The translations under genes and the position numbers were made by a program. Shown here piece after piece: positions 25,792 to 35,663 of a stretch of DNA of 64,000 nt (position 1 is its first letter; every line of letters begins with the position of its first letter). The stretch spans positions 29,374-93,373 of the forward strand of contig NZ_AOPO01000017.1 of the NCBI RefSeq assembly GCF_000336575.1. The letters are read 5' to 3'. The notes under the pieces are model-generated. The model ran no database searches, had not been told where the DNA came from, and saw only the letters and a program-made list of their open reading frames with translations. This DNA is from Vreelandella titanicae BH1 (lineage in GTDB: Bacteria > Pseudomonadota > Gammaproteobacteria > Pseudomonadales > Halomonadaceae).

Positions 25792-28700
25792 GGAGTCTCA
25801 GTCGCGGGTGATGAGGAAGCGGACGCAGGCTCAGTGGTGAGCCCTTCAGGGCCTAAATCTTCAGTGCCATGTTGTGCGGCCAGTGAGGCTATCGCATCTT
25901 GCGGAGCGTCTTCAACATCGTCGTGCTGATGCATTTTCTGAATCAGCACGCCCGCCAGTTTGTCGAGTGTCGATGCTTCACTGAGCACCATCACTGACAC
26001 CTGAACGCCCAAGCGGTTCTCGATAGCGGTCATTAGCTCAACGCCCATCAGGGAGTCGAAGCCCATATCGTAGACCGAGCGGTGAATATCGAGCTTCTCT
26101 TCATCAATCAGCAGAATGCTGGCCAGCTCGGCGCGCAGTAGGTCGGTGACCGTGCTGTGCAGCTCCTCGGGCGAGAGGTCAGCGAGCAGGGCGCTGATGT
26201 CGTCATCTGCATCCGCGCTGCCGTCGTCGTCGCTGGCGCGGGCAATTTCGTTAAAGCGCGGCGCTTCGGCAGTGGGGAGGAAACGAGCAAGCGCGCCCCA
26301 CTCTAGTTCCAGCACACCTAGGCTTGGCCCAGGGGCCAGCAGCATCTGTTCGAGCACTTTCAGCGCGTCATCCGAGCGTAGCGCGGAACCGCCCAGGCGC
26401 TCTTGCAGCGCATCACGGGTGCGGGTGTTACGAGCCAGGAAGCCGACATCTTCAATGGCGCCCCAGCGTACGCAGGTGGCTGGTAAACCCGCGGCACGGC
26501 GATTGGCGGCGAACGCCTCCAGCCAGTGGTTGGCGGCCACGTAGTTGGCCTGGCCGGGGTTGCCGAACAGGGTGGTGGCCGATGAGTAGAGCACGAAGAA
26601 CTCCAGTTCCGCCTCGCGGGTGAGTGCGTCCAGGTGGCGGGCGCCATCGATTTTGGGCGCTAACACTTTCTGAATGCGCTCGGCATCCAGGTTGCGGATC
26701 AGTCCGTCGTCGATCACCGTGGCGGCGTGCACAATGCCCCGCAGCGGTGCTAGTTCACCCTTGGCGCGCTCCAGCACATCGGCCAGCGCAGTGCGGTCGG
26801 TAATATCGCAGGCGGCGGCGAGTACCGTAACGCCTTGCTGTTCAAACGACGCAATGGCTGCCTGAGCCTCTTCACTGGTGGGGCCGCTGCGGCTGAGTAG
26901 GATCAACTGCCGCGCGCCTTTCTCTACCAGCCACTGAGCAGTTCTTAACCCAAAGCCACCCAGACCGCCGGTGACCAGGTAGCTGGCATCTGCGGAAAGC
27001 TGCATCGCTGCCGTGCCCAACACCTCGTTCTTGGGTGGCGCTATGGGTTGTTCATAGGTCACTACCACTTTGCCGATCTGGCGCGCCTGCTGCATATAGC
27101 GGAAGGCGTCGATTACCTGGGTGTGGCTAAACGAGGTAAACGGCAGCGGGCTTAAGGTACCGTCGTTAAATAGCGCCATCATCTCGCCAAACAGGCGTTG
27201 TGTCAGCGCAGGCTGCACCTTCATTAGCTGATCGGAGTCGATACCGAAGTAGCTGAGGTTATTGCGGAATGGGCGCAGGCCAATATGAGTGTTTTCGTAG
27301 AAATCGCGTTTGCCCAGCTCCAGGAAGCGGCCGAACGGGCGCAGGGCGCGCAGGTTCTGGTTGATCGCTTCCCCGGCCAGGGAGTTGAGCACCACATCCA
27401 CGCCTTCGCCCTGGGTGTCTTCCAGGATTTCTTCGGCGAAGGTGAGCGAGCGCGAGTCATAGAGTCGCTCGATGCCCATCAGACGCAGGAAGTCGCGCTT
27501 CTCTTCGGAGCCCACCGTGGCGTAAATTTCCGCTCCCAGCCACTGGGCGATTTGCAGCGCTGCAATACCCACGCCGCCCGCGGCGCCGTGAATCAGGATT
27601 TTTTCGCCAGGTTCGACTCGCGCCAGATGCTTGAGCGCGTAGTAGACCGTGAAGAAGGTCGTCGGAATCGTCGCCGCAGCCGCAAAGCTAATGCCTTCCG
27701 GCAGTGCTGCAACGGCGTGCTGGTTGGCAATGACCTTGTCGCTAAAGCTGGCAGGGCCGAAGCCGACCACGGCTTGCCCAGGCGCCACGTGGGTGACGTT
27801 GCTGCCCACGGCCTTGACCACGCCTGAAAACTCAAGGCCGAGGGTGGGGCCGGCGAAGCCGTTCTCTATCGCTTCATCGGAGAGCAAACCCAGGGTGTAC
27901 ATCACATCGCGGAAGTTAAGCCCGGTGGCCTTAACACTGATTTCCACCTCGTCGGCACTGACTTGTGGCAACGGGCGCGGACGCCAGGTTAATTGGCGCA
28001 GCTGGCCGGGCATGGCAAAGCCCAGTGACATCGCCTGATGCGGCTGCTTGGTCTGTTCATTGGTCTGCCCTTCCGCAGCTGGGTGCGGCGCGGGCAGGGT
28101 GCGCAGCCGCGTCGCAAAGCGATGGCCCTGGTTATCGATCAGCGCTTCGTTTTCGCTATCTGGTTGAGTCAGTAGGGTGGCCCAGGCGTGTAACGCAGGC
28201 TCGCTGACGGCTGCCGGTATATCCAGCAGGTAGACGCTATGGCCGACGGCTTCGTTGGCTAGCGAGCGGCCAAAGCCCCACAGCACGGCATCACCAGGGG
28301 CGTCTGTCGCGCTGGCGGGTGACGTTGTCTGCCATAAAGCGCTTACCCCGTTGGTCACCAACCATAAAGAGGCAGCAAGTGAGTGCTGCTCTAAGGCCAG
28401 CGTCCACTGCAGAGCGTGATTACAGCGGGCGGTTTGCGCTTCAGTGCTGTTCGCGCCCAGGCCACGCAGGTCAATCACATTGAGGGTTAGCTCGCCCTGA
28501 TTATCAGGTGCGGCTTGGGCCATTTCAGGTTGAGCCAATGCAGGTTGAGCCAATGCATGAGCCAGCAGCTCAGCAGGTGCACTCTGACTAACGCTGAGCA
28601 GCGCGGAAGCGCCTTGCGATTGCAGTGCCTCGACCAGATTGGCCGCCAGCGCTTCACTGTTGTGGTCGGCGACCACCAAGTGACGCCGTTGCGCCGTGTT

Positions 28701-31700
28701 TGATGTGCTTGCAGCCGTTTCTAAAGGGTAGTGCGCATGGAGCAGGTACGCGCCACTGTCGCTCTCTTCCAGCGCCATGGGCGCGGAAACCACAAAGCCC
28801 TGGTCGTTTAGCCAGCTAATGAGCGTATCTTGCTCCAAGGCGGTTTGATCGATGCCGGGCGTGGCCAGCAGATCATCCAGCCAGCGACTTGGGGCGATAC
28901 CAATCAGCATGACCTGGGCGCCAGGGGCGAGTTGCTCAGGTAATGCTTCGATTAACTGACGCGTGGCGGCCGGGTGGGTGATATCCACGCTTACAAACGC
29001 CAATTGAGCCTTTTCAACACCGATGGGGGCGGTTAGCGCAGCAACCTCGTTTTGGCCAAGGTGCTGCATATCCATCAGCGGGAAACGCTCTTGCAGCTGT
29101 TCTGCCTGATGGCGCGTGCTGTCGAGGGTGGTGATCACGCGGTAATGGGTAAGGTCGTGATACAGCGCTTGAGCGCTGCGTTCCAGTAGGCGTTCGCCCA
29201 ACGCTGGCGCGCTGGGGCCTGCTTCGAGCAGTTGCAAACGCTGCCCGGCGGGGAGCTCTGCGATCAGCGCATCTATTAACTCGGCTAACTCGCCTGCCAA
29301 CGCTTGCCAGCCGCTTTCGCCCACTAACACACGGTTTAATCGCGCCAAGTGGTCGTGGCTAATGCCCAGGGTTTCCAGGTCACTGGTGCCGCTACGCAGC
29401 GCCTGTTGGTGAAGCCCTAACCGGCCCACCAGGTGAATGGGCGCAAAGTAGTCGGGGTAGTCTTGCACCAGCAGTTGCCAGATAACGTCCGGCGAGTGCT
29501 GTGCTTCTTCGCTATTAACGCCGAGACCCTGCTGAGCAAAGGCTTCGCTAAGGCTATCGAGCAGAGGGGCGACTTCGTTGCCGTAACGCTGGCCGGTGCT
29601 TTCGCCGTAAACGCTGGCGATATCTGCAAGACGAGCAAGCGCATCGGCAGGTAGTGCCAGCGGTTCTGCGTGTAGCGGCGCCGGCGTCAGTTCCACATCC
29701 AAATAGCTGAAGTGCTGATGATGGGCGCGGTTGAGTCGAATCGCTTTGAAGCGGGTTTTGCTCAGTACTGCAACGGCGTTACCGGCGGCGTCATACAGCT
29801 CGAAATCGGCGGTAAAGGAGTGCGGTGCGCGCTTACCCATCACGGCGCGGGCGAGAACCGGCACGCCTGCCTGGGTATTCACTTGAATACGTTCCACGCG
29901 AACCGGCACAAAGGCGAGCTGGGTGGCAAACTCACTATGTTGCGCGAGCAGTGGGATAAACATCTGGAAGGCGCTATCCAGAATGCCGGGGTGCACGTGC
30001 AATGTGCTGAGCTGCGCCTGGACTTCGTCCGACAGGGCTATTTCACCAATCACTGCATCGCCGTCAATCCAGCCCCTGGAGATAGCCTGAAAGGCAGGGC
30101 CATAGTGAAGGCCAATACGCTCAGCCATCTGCAGGTGATCTTCCAGCGTGTAGTCCGGGGCACGAGTAGGCATCACCGGCGCTGTGCGGTTGAGCAGGAA
30201 ACCACGGCTTTCACGCATGGTGCGGGCCACGGCATTTAACTGCCACTCTACCCCGGTGGCAGGTTCGCGGGAGTGGATCTCCAGGCGGCCATCTTCCGGT
30301 AGGTAGCTAAGCCGCATGGTGCGGCCATAGGGGCCGTCCAGCAGCAGCGGGGCACGGATTTCCAACTCTTCGATATCCAGCAACGGGCTGTCTTTTAGCT
30401 GCAGCGCCGCCGCCAGCGTCAGTTCCACAAAACCGGCACCGGGGAACACCGCGCCTTCGCCCACCACATGGTCGGCCAACCAGGGCTGGCGTTGGGTGTC
30501 GAGCTGGCTCTCCCAGGTGTGTTCGTGCTGCGCTAACGGGTAGCCCAGCAGTGGGTGCTGATAATAGCGTGACAGCAGGCCTTGACCGTCATTGGTGCCG
30601 TGTACCCAATGGTGGCTGCGCTGCCAGGCATAGCGCGGTAGCGGCACACGCAGACCGACCACCGGGAAGTGGCGGCTAGACAGGCTAAGACCACTCAGCA
30701 GTAGTTGGCTTAGGCTACGTTGCAAACCTTCAAGGCCGGGCTTGTGGCGCTCAATGGTGCCGAATACCAACCCTGGTCGCTCCAGTTGGCGCAGTGACTC
30801 ATTAAGGTAGCGGCGTAGAATGGGGTGGGCGCCAATTTCTACAAAGACGTTATTGCCTTGTTCGATCAGCGCGCTAGCGACGGCTTCAAACAGCACCGGC
30901 TCACGAATGTTTTTCCACCAGTAGGTGGCATCCAGCTCAAGCCCGTCACTCAGCGTACCGGTAACGGTGGAGTAGTAGGGAATCTGCGTGGCACTCGGGG
31001 TAATATCGGCCAGCGCGTCAATGACCCCAGCTTGAATGCTGTCCATCGCGGGGCTGTGGAAGGCGTAGTCCAGGGGCAGGCGTTTGGCAAAAACATCCTG
31101 CTCACCCAGGGCGGCTTCCAAAGCGCTTAGCTGTTGGCTATCTCCCGCCAGCGTAATGCCTTTCGGGCTGTTAATACCTGCCAGGCATACCTGATTGAAC
31201 TCGGGCTTTTCTAGCCACGCGGCGATGTCGTCAGCGCTCATGGCCACCGCGGTCATTTCGCCAAGGCCACGGGTTTTACCCTGGTAGTCGCTGCGGTAGT
31301 AAATCACTTTGACCGCATCTTCCAGACTCAACGCACCGCAGGCCCAGGCGGCGGCCACTTCACCTACGCTGTGACCGAATACTGCCGTGGGCGTAATGCC
31401 TTGGTCGTGCAGCCACTCAGTTAATGCCACCTGCAGTGCAAACAGCGCTGGCTGGGCGATTTCAGTTAGCGGGAAACGGTTCTCCCCATTGCGGCCTTCC
31501 AGTTCGGCGCGTAACGAGAAATCCCCGTGCTGCTGAAAGAGTGCGTCGACGCGATCAATCGCCGCGGCGAAAACCGGCGAATCGCTGAGCAGATCGCGCC
31601 CCATGGTTTCCCACTGGCAGCCGTTGCCATCATAAACAAACACTGGGCCTACTGCGTCGGGCAAGCGCTCGAGTGTGGTAACGCTGTTGGTTTCACCCGC

Positions 31701-33230
31701 GGCAAACTCGCTGAGTTGCGTGGCGGCTTCTTCAGCCGTTTGTGCAAACAGCAGTGCGCCATGGCTATGCCGGTCACGGTGGTGGAACAGCGTATAAGCG
31801 ATGTCATACAGGCTGATGTCGCTACTTTCGCGTAAGTCGTTCTCGCGCAGGTAGTTGGCGAGCGTTTCGGCGCTTTGGCTGAGCGCGGCTTCACTGCGGG
31901 CGCTAAGGTGAATCGGTAGCGGTGAGTCTGGCGCCTGCGTTTCAGGTTTGACCCGTTCAGGCGGGCTTTCCAAAATAACGTGGGCGTTGGCCCCGCCAAA
32001 ACCAAAGGAGTTCACGCCGATAACCAGACGGCCTTGTTTTTTCAGCGGCTGGCCTTTGGTGACCACTGAGATGTTCCACTCATCAAACTTGATGCGCGGA
32101 TTGAGTTTGCGGATGCCAATCGTGGCCGGGACTTCGCGGTGCTGAATGCTGTAGAGCGCCTTGGCCAGCCCCGCTACGCCGGAAGCGGTTTCCAGGTGGC
32201 CCAGGTTGCTCTTTACCGAGCCAATCAGCAGCGGCGTTTTGCGCTGCTGGCCGAGTGCTTCACCAATCGCACGGGTTTCAATCGGGTCGCCAACGGCGGT
32301 GCCGGTGCCGTGGGCTTCTAGGTAGTCGATTTCATCCGGCGAGATGCCCGCCTGTTCATAGGCGCGCTTCATTAGATCAATTTGGGCGCTTGGGTTAGGC
32401 ACCGTTAGGCCAGATTTGTGACCGTCTGTGTTCACCGCGGAGCCTGCTACTACGGCAATAATATTGTCGCCGTCGGCTACCGCTTGGTCGTAATCCTTAA
32501 GCAGGAAAATGCCACCGCCTTCCGAGCGCACATAGCCGTTACCCGCTTCATCGAATACCTGACAGCGGCCAGTGGGTGAAAGCATGCTGGCTTTAGAGAA
32601 GATGATAAAGCCATAGGGGTGCAGGTGCAGGCTGATGCCGCCCGCCAGCGCCATACTGGTTTCGCCACTGCGAATCGATTGGCAGGCCTGGTGAAAGGCC
32701 ACCATGGAGGACGAGCAGGCAGTATCCAGCGACATGCTGGGGCCGTGCAGGTCAAACACGTAAGACAATCGATTCGAGGCGATGCTGGAGGTGTTGCCAG
32801 TAGCGGTGGAGGCATCAATCGCTGCCATATCGTCCGCGATGCGATAAGAGTAGTCGAGGCTGGCCACGCCCAAAAATACCCCGCACTGGCTGCCGCGCAA
32901 GGAGCTGGGCAGAATGCTGGCATCTTCCATGGCTTCCCAGGCGAGCTCTAGAAGCATGCGCTGCTGAGGATCCATATTGGCCGCTTCACGGGGCGAAATA
33001 CCAAAAAACTCAGCGTCAAACCCGCTGATATCGCCCAGGCTACCGGCGGCAAAAGTCACGCTGGTACCCGGGTGGCGCTTATCCGGGTGCATAAAAACGT
33101 CGTGGCTCCAGCGGTCAGCGGCCACTTCAGTCACTAAATCTTTTTCGGCTTGCAGATCCTGCCAGAACGTTTCAGGGGTGGTGCCGGGGAAACGATGGGC
33201 GGCGCCGATGATGGCAACGCGTTTAGTCAT
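25788..33230 (-). CDS. Highly reducing type I polyketide/fatty-acid synthase, KS-AT-DH-(psi MT)-(psi KR)-ER-KR-ACP, RkpA-like
   Basis: 2480 residues, one full module. KS about 1-425 (Cys in DTACSSSM, EAHGTGT, SNLGHLETASG). AT about 510-840 (GHSVGEVAA; YAFH in the substrate-specificity position, not clearly malonyl or methylmalonyl). DH about 905-1190 (ADHVVGEGAVFPGAG, DSAFQMF). About 1230-1530 looks like an eroded C-methyltransferase (LQLLEAGPSAP in place of a SAM loop). About 1570-1750 is a structural KR half (VLWGFGRSLANE). ER about 1770-2080 (HGAAGGVGIAALQIA). KR about 2090-2320 (TGGLGGFGLRTAQWL, YSSATT, YVAANHWLEA). ACP about 2365-2445 (GFDSLMGVE; Ser carries phosphopantetheine). No thioesterase, consistent with release by the oxoamine synthase. 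It probably acts iteratively, giving a saturated chain. Confidence 0.92.
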   Translation of the reverse strand: MTKRVAIIGAAHRFPGTTPETFWQDLQAEKDLVTEVAADRWSHDVFMHPDKRHPGTSVTFAAGSLGDISGFDAEFFGISPREAANMDPQQRMLLELAWEAMEDASILPSSLRGSQCGVFLGVASLDYSYRIADDMAAIDASTATGNTSSIASNRLSYVFDLHGPSMSLDTACSSSMVAFHQACQSIRSGETSMALAGGISLHLHPYGFIIFSKASMLSPTGRCQVFDEAGNGYVRSEGGGIFLLKDYDQAVADGDNIIAVVAGSAVNTDGHKSGLTVPNPSAQIDLMKRAYEQAGISPDEIDYLEAHGTGTAVGDPIETRAIGEALGQQRKTPLLIGSVKSNLGHLETASGVAGLAKALYSIQHREVPATIGIRKLNPRIKFDEWNISVVTKGQPLKKQGRLVIGVNSFGFGGANAHVILESPPERVKPETQAPDSPLPIHLSARSEAALSQSAETLANYLRENDLRESSDISLYDIAYTLFHHRDRHSHGALLFAQTAEEAATQLSEFAAGETNSVTTLERLPDAVGPVFVYDGNGCQWETMGRDLLSDSPVFAAAIDRVDALFQQHGDFSLRAELEGRNGENRFPLTEIAQPALFALQVALTEWLHDQGITPTAVFGHSVGEVAAAWACGALSLEDAVKVIYYRSDYQGKTRGLGEMTAVAMSADDIAAWLEKPEFNQVCLAGINSPKGITLAGDSQQLSALEAALGEQDVFAKRLPLDYAFHSPAMDSIQAGVIDALADITPSATQIPYYSTVTGTLSDGLELDATYWWKNIREPVLFEAVASALIEQGNNVFVEIGAHPILRRYLNESLRQLERPGLVFGTIERHKPGLEGLQRSLSQLLLSGLSLSSRHFPVVGLRVPLPRYAWQRSHHWVHGTNDGQGLLSRYYQHPLLGYPLAQHEHTWESQLDTQRQPWLADHVVGEGAVFPGAGFVELTLAAALQLKDSPLLDIEELEIRAPLLLDGPYGRTMRLSYLPEDGRLEIHSREPATGVEWQLNAVARTMRESRGFLLNRTAPVMPTRAPDYTLEDHLQMAERIGLHYGPAFQAISRGWIDGDAVIGEIALSDEVQAQLSTLHVHPGILDSAFQMFIPLLAQHSEFATQLAFVPVRVERIQVNTQAGVPVLARAVMGKRAPHSFTADFELYDAAGNAVAVLSKTRFKAIRLNRAHHQHFSYLDVELTPAPLHAEPLALPADALARLADIASVYGESTGQRYGNEVAPLLDSLSEAFAQQGLGVNSEEAQHSPDVIWQLLVQDYPDYFAPIHLVGRLGLHQQALRSGTSDLETLGISHDHLARLNRVLVGESGWQALAGELAELIDALIAELPAGQRLQLLEAGPSAPALGERLLERSAQALYHDLTHYRVITTLDSTRHQAEQLQERFPLMDMQHLGQNEVAALTAPIGVEKAQLAFVSVDITHPAATRQLIEALPEQLAPGAQVMLIGIAPSRWLDDLLATPGIDQTALEQDTLISWLNDQGFVVSAPMALEESDSGAYLLHAHYPLETAASTSNTAQRRHLVVADHNSEALAANLVEALQSQGASALLSVSQSAPAELLAHALAQPALAQPEMAQAAPDNQGELTLNVIDLRGLGANSTEAQTARCNHALQWTLALEQHSLAASLWLVTNGVSALWQTTSPASATDAPGDAVLWGFGRSLANEAVGHSVYLLDIPAAVSEPALHAWATLLTQPDSENEALIDNQGHRFATRLRTLPAPHPAAEGQTNEQTKQPHQAMSLGFAMPGQLRQLTWRPRPLPQVSADEVEISVKATGLNFRDVMYTLGLLSDEAIENGFAGPTLGLEFSGVVKAVGSNVTHVAPGQAVVGFGPASFSDKVIANQHAVAALPEGISFAAAATIPTTFFTVYYALKHLARVEPGEKILIHGAAGGVGIAALQIAQWLGAEIYATVGSEEKRDFLRLMGIERLYDSRSLTFAEEILEDTQGEGVDVVLNSLAGEAINQNLRALRPFGRFLELGKRDFYENTHIGLRPFRNNLSYFGIDSDQLMKVQPALTQRLFGEMMALFNDGTLSPLPFTSFSHTQVIDAFRYMQQARQIGKVVVTYEQPIAPPKNEVLGTAAMQLSADASYLVTGGLGGFGLRTAQWLVEKGARQLILLSRSGPTSEEAQAAIASFEQQGVTVLAAACDITDRTALADVLERAKGELAPLRGIVHAATVIDDGLIRNLDAERIQKVLAPKIDGARHLDALTREAELEFFVLYSSATTLFGNPGQANYVAANHWLEAFAANRRAAGLPATCVRWGAIEDVGFLARNTRTRDALQERLGGSALRSDDALKVLEQMLLAPGPSLGVLELEWGALARFLPTAEAPRFNEIARASDDDGSADADDDISALLADLSPEELHSTVTDLLRAELASILLIDEEKLDIHRSVYDMGFDSLMGVELMTAIENRLGVQVSVMVLSEASTLDKLAGVLIQKMHQHDDVEDAPQDAIASLAAQHGTEDLGPEGLTTEPASASSSPATETP

Positions 33231-34837
33231 TCTTGCTCCTGAGGTTCTGGTTCTACCTTGATCACATCGCTACTTATATCGTGTCCAAACACCTGTTTGA
33301 ATAACTGGACACCAAGTTCGTTTGCGGCTAGCTCAAATGGCTCGTAAGTGTTCGCTGCCCCTACCCCTGCTGTTACCCAACTCTCTGTTGACCATACCAT
33401 GTAGGGAGTGCGGCCATCAGGCGGTGTGAAGTGTGCATACGCCTCAGGCAGAATGGGAACATGATCCCCATACCAGCCTAGCAGGCCCGGTCGCTTTGCA
33501 GTATTCAGCGAATTTTTAACGCTTGCCAACATCTTGTCGGATTCACTTAAATGCTGCAAATAGACCGCTAAGTCACGCAGATGGTCGGGTAGCGGCCAAG
33601 GAGCGCCGGGCAGCGTATCGGCTAACGTTGCTTGGTTCGGTGCTTCTAAATGTAGCGGGCCGTGATTTTCCATGGTGATAACAAATACAAATAGCGGTCT
33701 ATTATCGTCATCTTCAAGCAGCCGTCCAATTTTTCGTGCCACTGCCAGGTCACTAACGTATTGACCGTTTTTGTCGCTGCTCTGGAAGGCATTGATATCT
33801 ATAAAGTGGTCAAAGCCTAATTGGGGGATCACCTTGTGACGAAAATAGAAGCTTGCCAGGTACGGATGCACACAAACCGTGCGATAGCCTGCCGCTTTTA
33901 GCGCGCTCGCTAAACTGGGCATTGGATGGCGGGCAAGCGTGCGGTAAGGGTTGAACTGGCGAATGCCCCAGTGGTCGGGTGCAATGCCCGTTAATACCGC
34001 GCACTCGGTACGCACTGTATTGGCACCCCAGGCGGGCACGTTTAATGCGCCATGCAGGGTGGCGTTTGCGCGAGTGGTGTCGAAATGGTGAAGCAGGCTG
34101 GCATCGACCTCTTCACACCAGGGCCGAGGGTCGAAAAACGATTCACTCTGCACCAGCACCACGTTGGGCAGTGGCTGTTTGCCCTGATGAGCGCTCGCTA
34201 CCGGTGTTAAAGCGTGGAAGGGCGATTGCTCTGGCGCCGGAACGGGAGCGCGCATTAGCGCCACGCCGTAGGCCCATAGGCTAGCGAAAAGCCCTAAACG
34301 GTGCATGTCGTCTATGGGCTGTAAGACGATGGCGGGCAGCCTGCGGACACTAACAGCAAGCAGCAGCGAGCCCAAGGCTATTAATCCCAGCGCATTGGTT
34401 AGAAAGCGGTTGGCGCCCTCGCTAGTGACCAGCGACCCTTCCCAGTAAAAGAATCCACCAATTGCCACTACGGCGGCGCTGCTGGCGGCAATCGCCAAAC
34501 CTACGCCGAAAAAGGGCACGTAAAGGCGCGGGTGCAGGATAGCGTCCCAGAAGTATTCAAAGTCATGGCAGATAAACGGCTCGTTGAGCGTATGCGATTT
34601 GGCGTTGCTCGACTGCACTACGACTAGTTGCAGCGAGAGACACACCATCACCGCAAACCAGGGGCGCTGGAGTAACAATACCAGCAGCCCGAAAAGTAGA
34701 AGCCATGAGCCAAGGTGGACACTATTGGCCGCTGCTCCACGCTGCCAAAATGGGCGCGGCCGAGGGCTAAGCAGGGCTTCAAACAGACCACTGATCAATG
34801 GCCCCACGAGTAGCGGCCATATCAGCGCGCTAATCAT
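33227..34837 (-). CDS. Membrane sulfatase-fold phosphotransferase (LtaS/MdoB-like), RkpI-position protein
   Basis: 536 residues. About five transmembrane segments lie in the first ~200 residues (LLVGPLISGLFEALL, SWLLLFGLLVLLL, VPFFGVGLAIAASSAAVVAI, ALGLIALGSLLLAVSV). The C-terminal alkaline-phosphatase/sulfatase domain has VVLVQSESFFD (metal-binding acid), GANTVRTECAVLTG with the likely nucleophilic Thr, and TMENHGPLHLE. LtaS, MdoB and EptA relatives move phosphoglycerol or phosphoethanolamine from phospholipid head groups to a glycan or lipid on the periplasmic face, so it may decorate the capsule or its lipid. Overlaps both neighbours (8 and 4 bases), so it belongs to the same operon as the PKS. 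Confidence 0.85.
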   Translation of the reverse strand: MISALIWPLLVGPLISGLFEALLSPRPRPFWQRGAAANSVHLGSWLLLFGLLVLLLQRPWFAVMVCLSLQLVVVQSSNAKSHTLNEPFICHDFEYFWDAILHPRLYVPFFGVGLAIAASSAAVVAIGGFFYWEGSLVTSEGANRFLTNALGLIALGSLLLAVSVRRLPAIVLQPIDDMHRLGLFASLWAYGVALMRAPVPAPEQSPFHALTPVASAHQGKQPLPNVVLVQSESFFDPRPWCEEVDASLLHHFDTTRANATLHGALNVPAWGANTVRTECAVLTGIAPDHWGIRQFNPYRTLARHPMPSLASALKAAGYRTVCVHPYLASFYFRHKVIPQLGFDHFIDINAFQSSDKNGQYVSDLAVARKIGRLLEDDDNRPLFVFVITMENHGPLHLEAPNQATLADTLPGAPWPLPDHLRDLAVYLQHLSESDKMLASVKNSLNTAKRPGLLGWYGDHVPILPEAYAHFTPPDGRTPYMVWSTESWVTAGVGAANTYEPFELAANELGVQLFKQVFGHDISSDVIKVEPEPQEQE

Positions 34838-35663
34838 GGGGTGTGTCTCCTGAGTGGTTGAAGCCCAGTCGCTCGATCAACCATTGCGAAACCCCTGCGG
34901 GCAGTACCGCCAGCCACCAGGTGCCAAAATTAAGTGGGAAGGGGAAGCTGATGCGCGCACGGTTTGCGGCGATACCGCGTTTAATGACCTTGGCCGCGCG
35001 CTCGGGCGGCCACTCCCAGGGTTTGGGGCCGGGCATGGCCTCGCACATCGGTGAGGTAACATAGCCGGGCATGACCACAGTGACGCCGATACCGTGAGGC
35101 GCGAGTAGCCCGCGCAGCCCTTCGCCATAGGCTTTGATGCCTGCTTTGCTGGCGCTATAGCTGGGGGTGGTCGGTAAACCGTGCCATGCGGCAAGCGAGC
35201 TGATCAGCACCAATTGACCGCTGCCGCGGGTCTGCATGGCTGGCACTAGGTGTTGCACCATGGCGATGGGGGTTTTCAGGTTGATATCCAACAGCGCCTG
35301 CACGTCTGCCCAGGGCTCTAAGATATCAGGCCCTTGGGGGTGGGTGTTTTTGCCCGCATTGGCAATCAAGATGTTCGGTACCTGTTGGGCGCAGACTTCG
35401 GCTAGCCAGCTTTTCAGGGCGTGGTCATCGGTTAGATTGATGGTTGAGAGAGTGACTTGGGCACCTTTTTGGCGGCAAGTGGTGGCAAGCGCCTCTAGCT
35501 TCTCCTGCTGGCGTCCGTGCAATACCAGGTGGGTGCTGGGATCGGCATAGGCGTTTGCCAAGGCGCCCCCAATCGCGCCGGTGGCGCCAGTGATCAGCAC
35601 GCAGCGTGAGTGTAGAGATGGGCTCACAGCCTCTTTTGCAGCTTCTTTCACAACAACGTTCAC
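34830..35663 (-). CDS. Short-chain dehydrogenase/reductase, RkpH-like
   Basis: 277 residues, GTG start in a GTGA overlap with the kpsS-like stop. Classical SDR: cofactor loop ITGATGAIGGALA near 26, NAG near 103, catalytic Ser in VLISSLAAWHG, and YSASK near 170. The C-terminal ~40 residues (INRARISFPFPLNFGTWWLAVLP-like) are hydrophobic and may attach to membrane, as in 3-ketodihydrosphingosine-reductase-type SDRs. In the operon context the most economical reading is reduction of the amino ketone produced by the oxoamine synthase to an amino alcohol; this is inference. The substrate is not shown by the sequence. Confidence 0.87.
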   Translation of the reverse strand: MNVVVKEAAKEAVSPSLHSRCVLITGATGAIGGALANAYADPSTHLVLHGRQQEKLEALATTCRQKGAQVTLSTINLTDDHALKSWLAEVCAQQVPNILIANAGKNTHPQGPDILEPWADVQALLDINLKTPIAMVQHLVPAMQTRGSGQLVLISSLAAWHGLPTTPSYSASKAGIKAYGEGLRGLLAPHGIGVTVVMPGYVTSPMCEAMPGPKPWEWPPERAAKVIKRGIAANRARISFPFPLNFGTWWLAVLPAGVSQWLIERLGFNHSGDTPHD

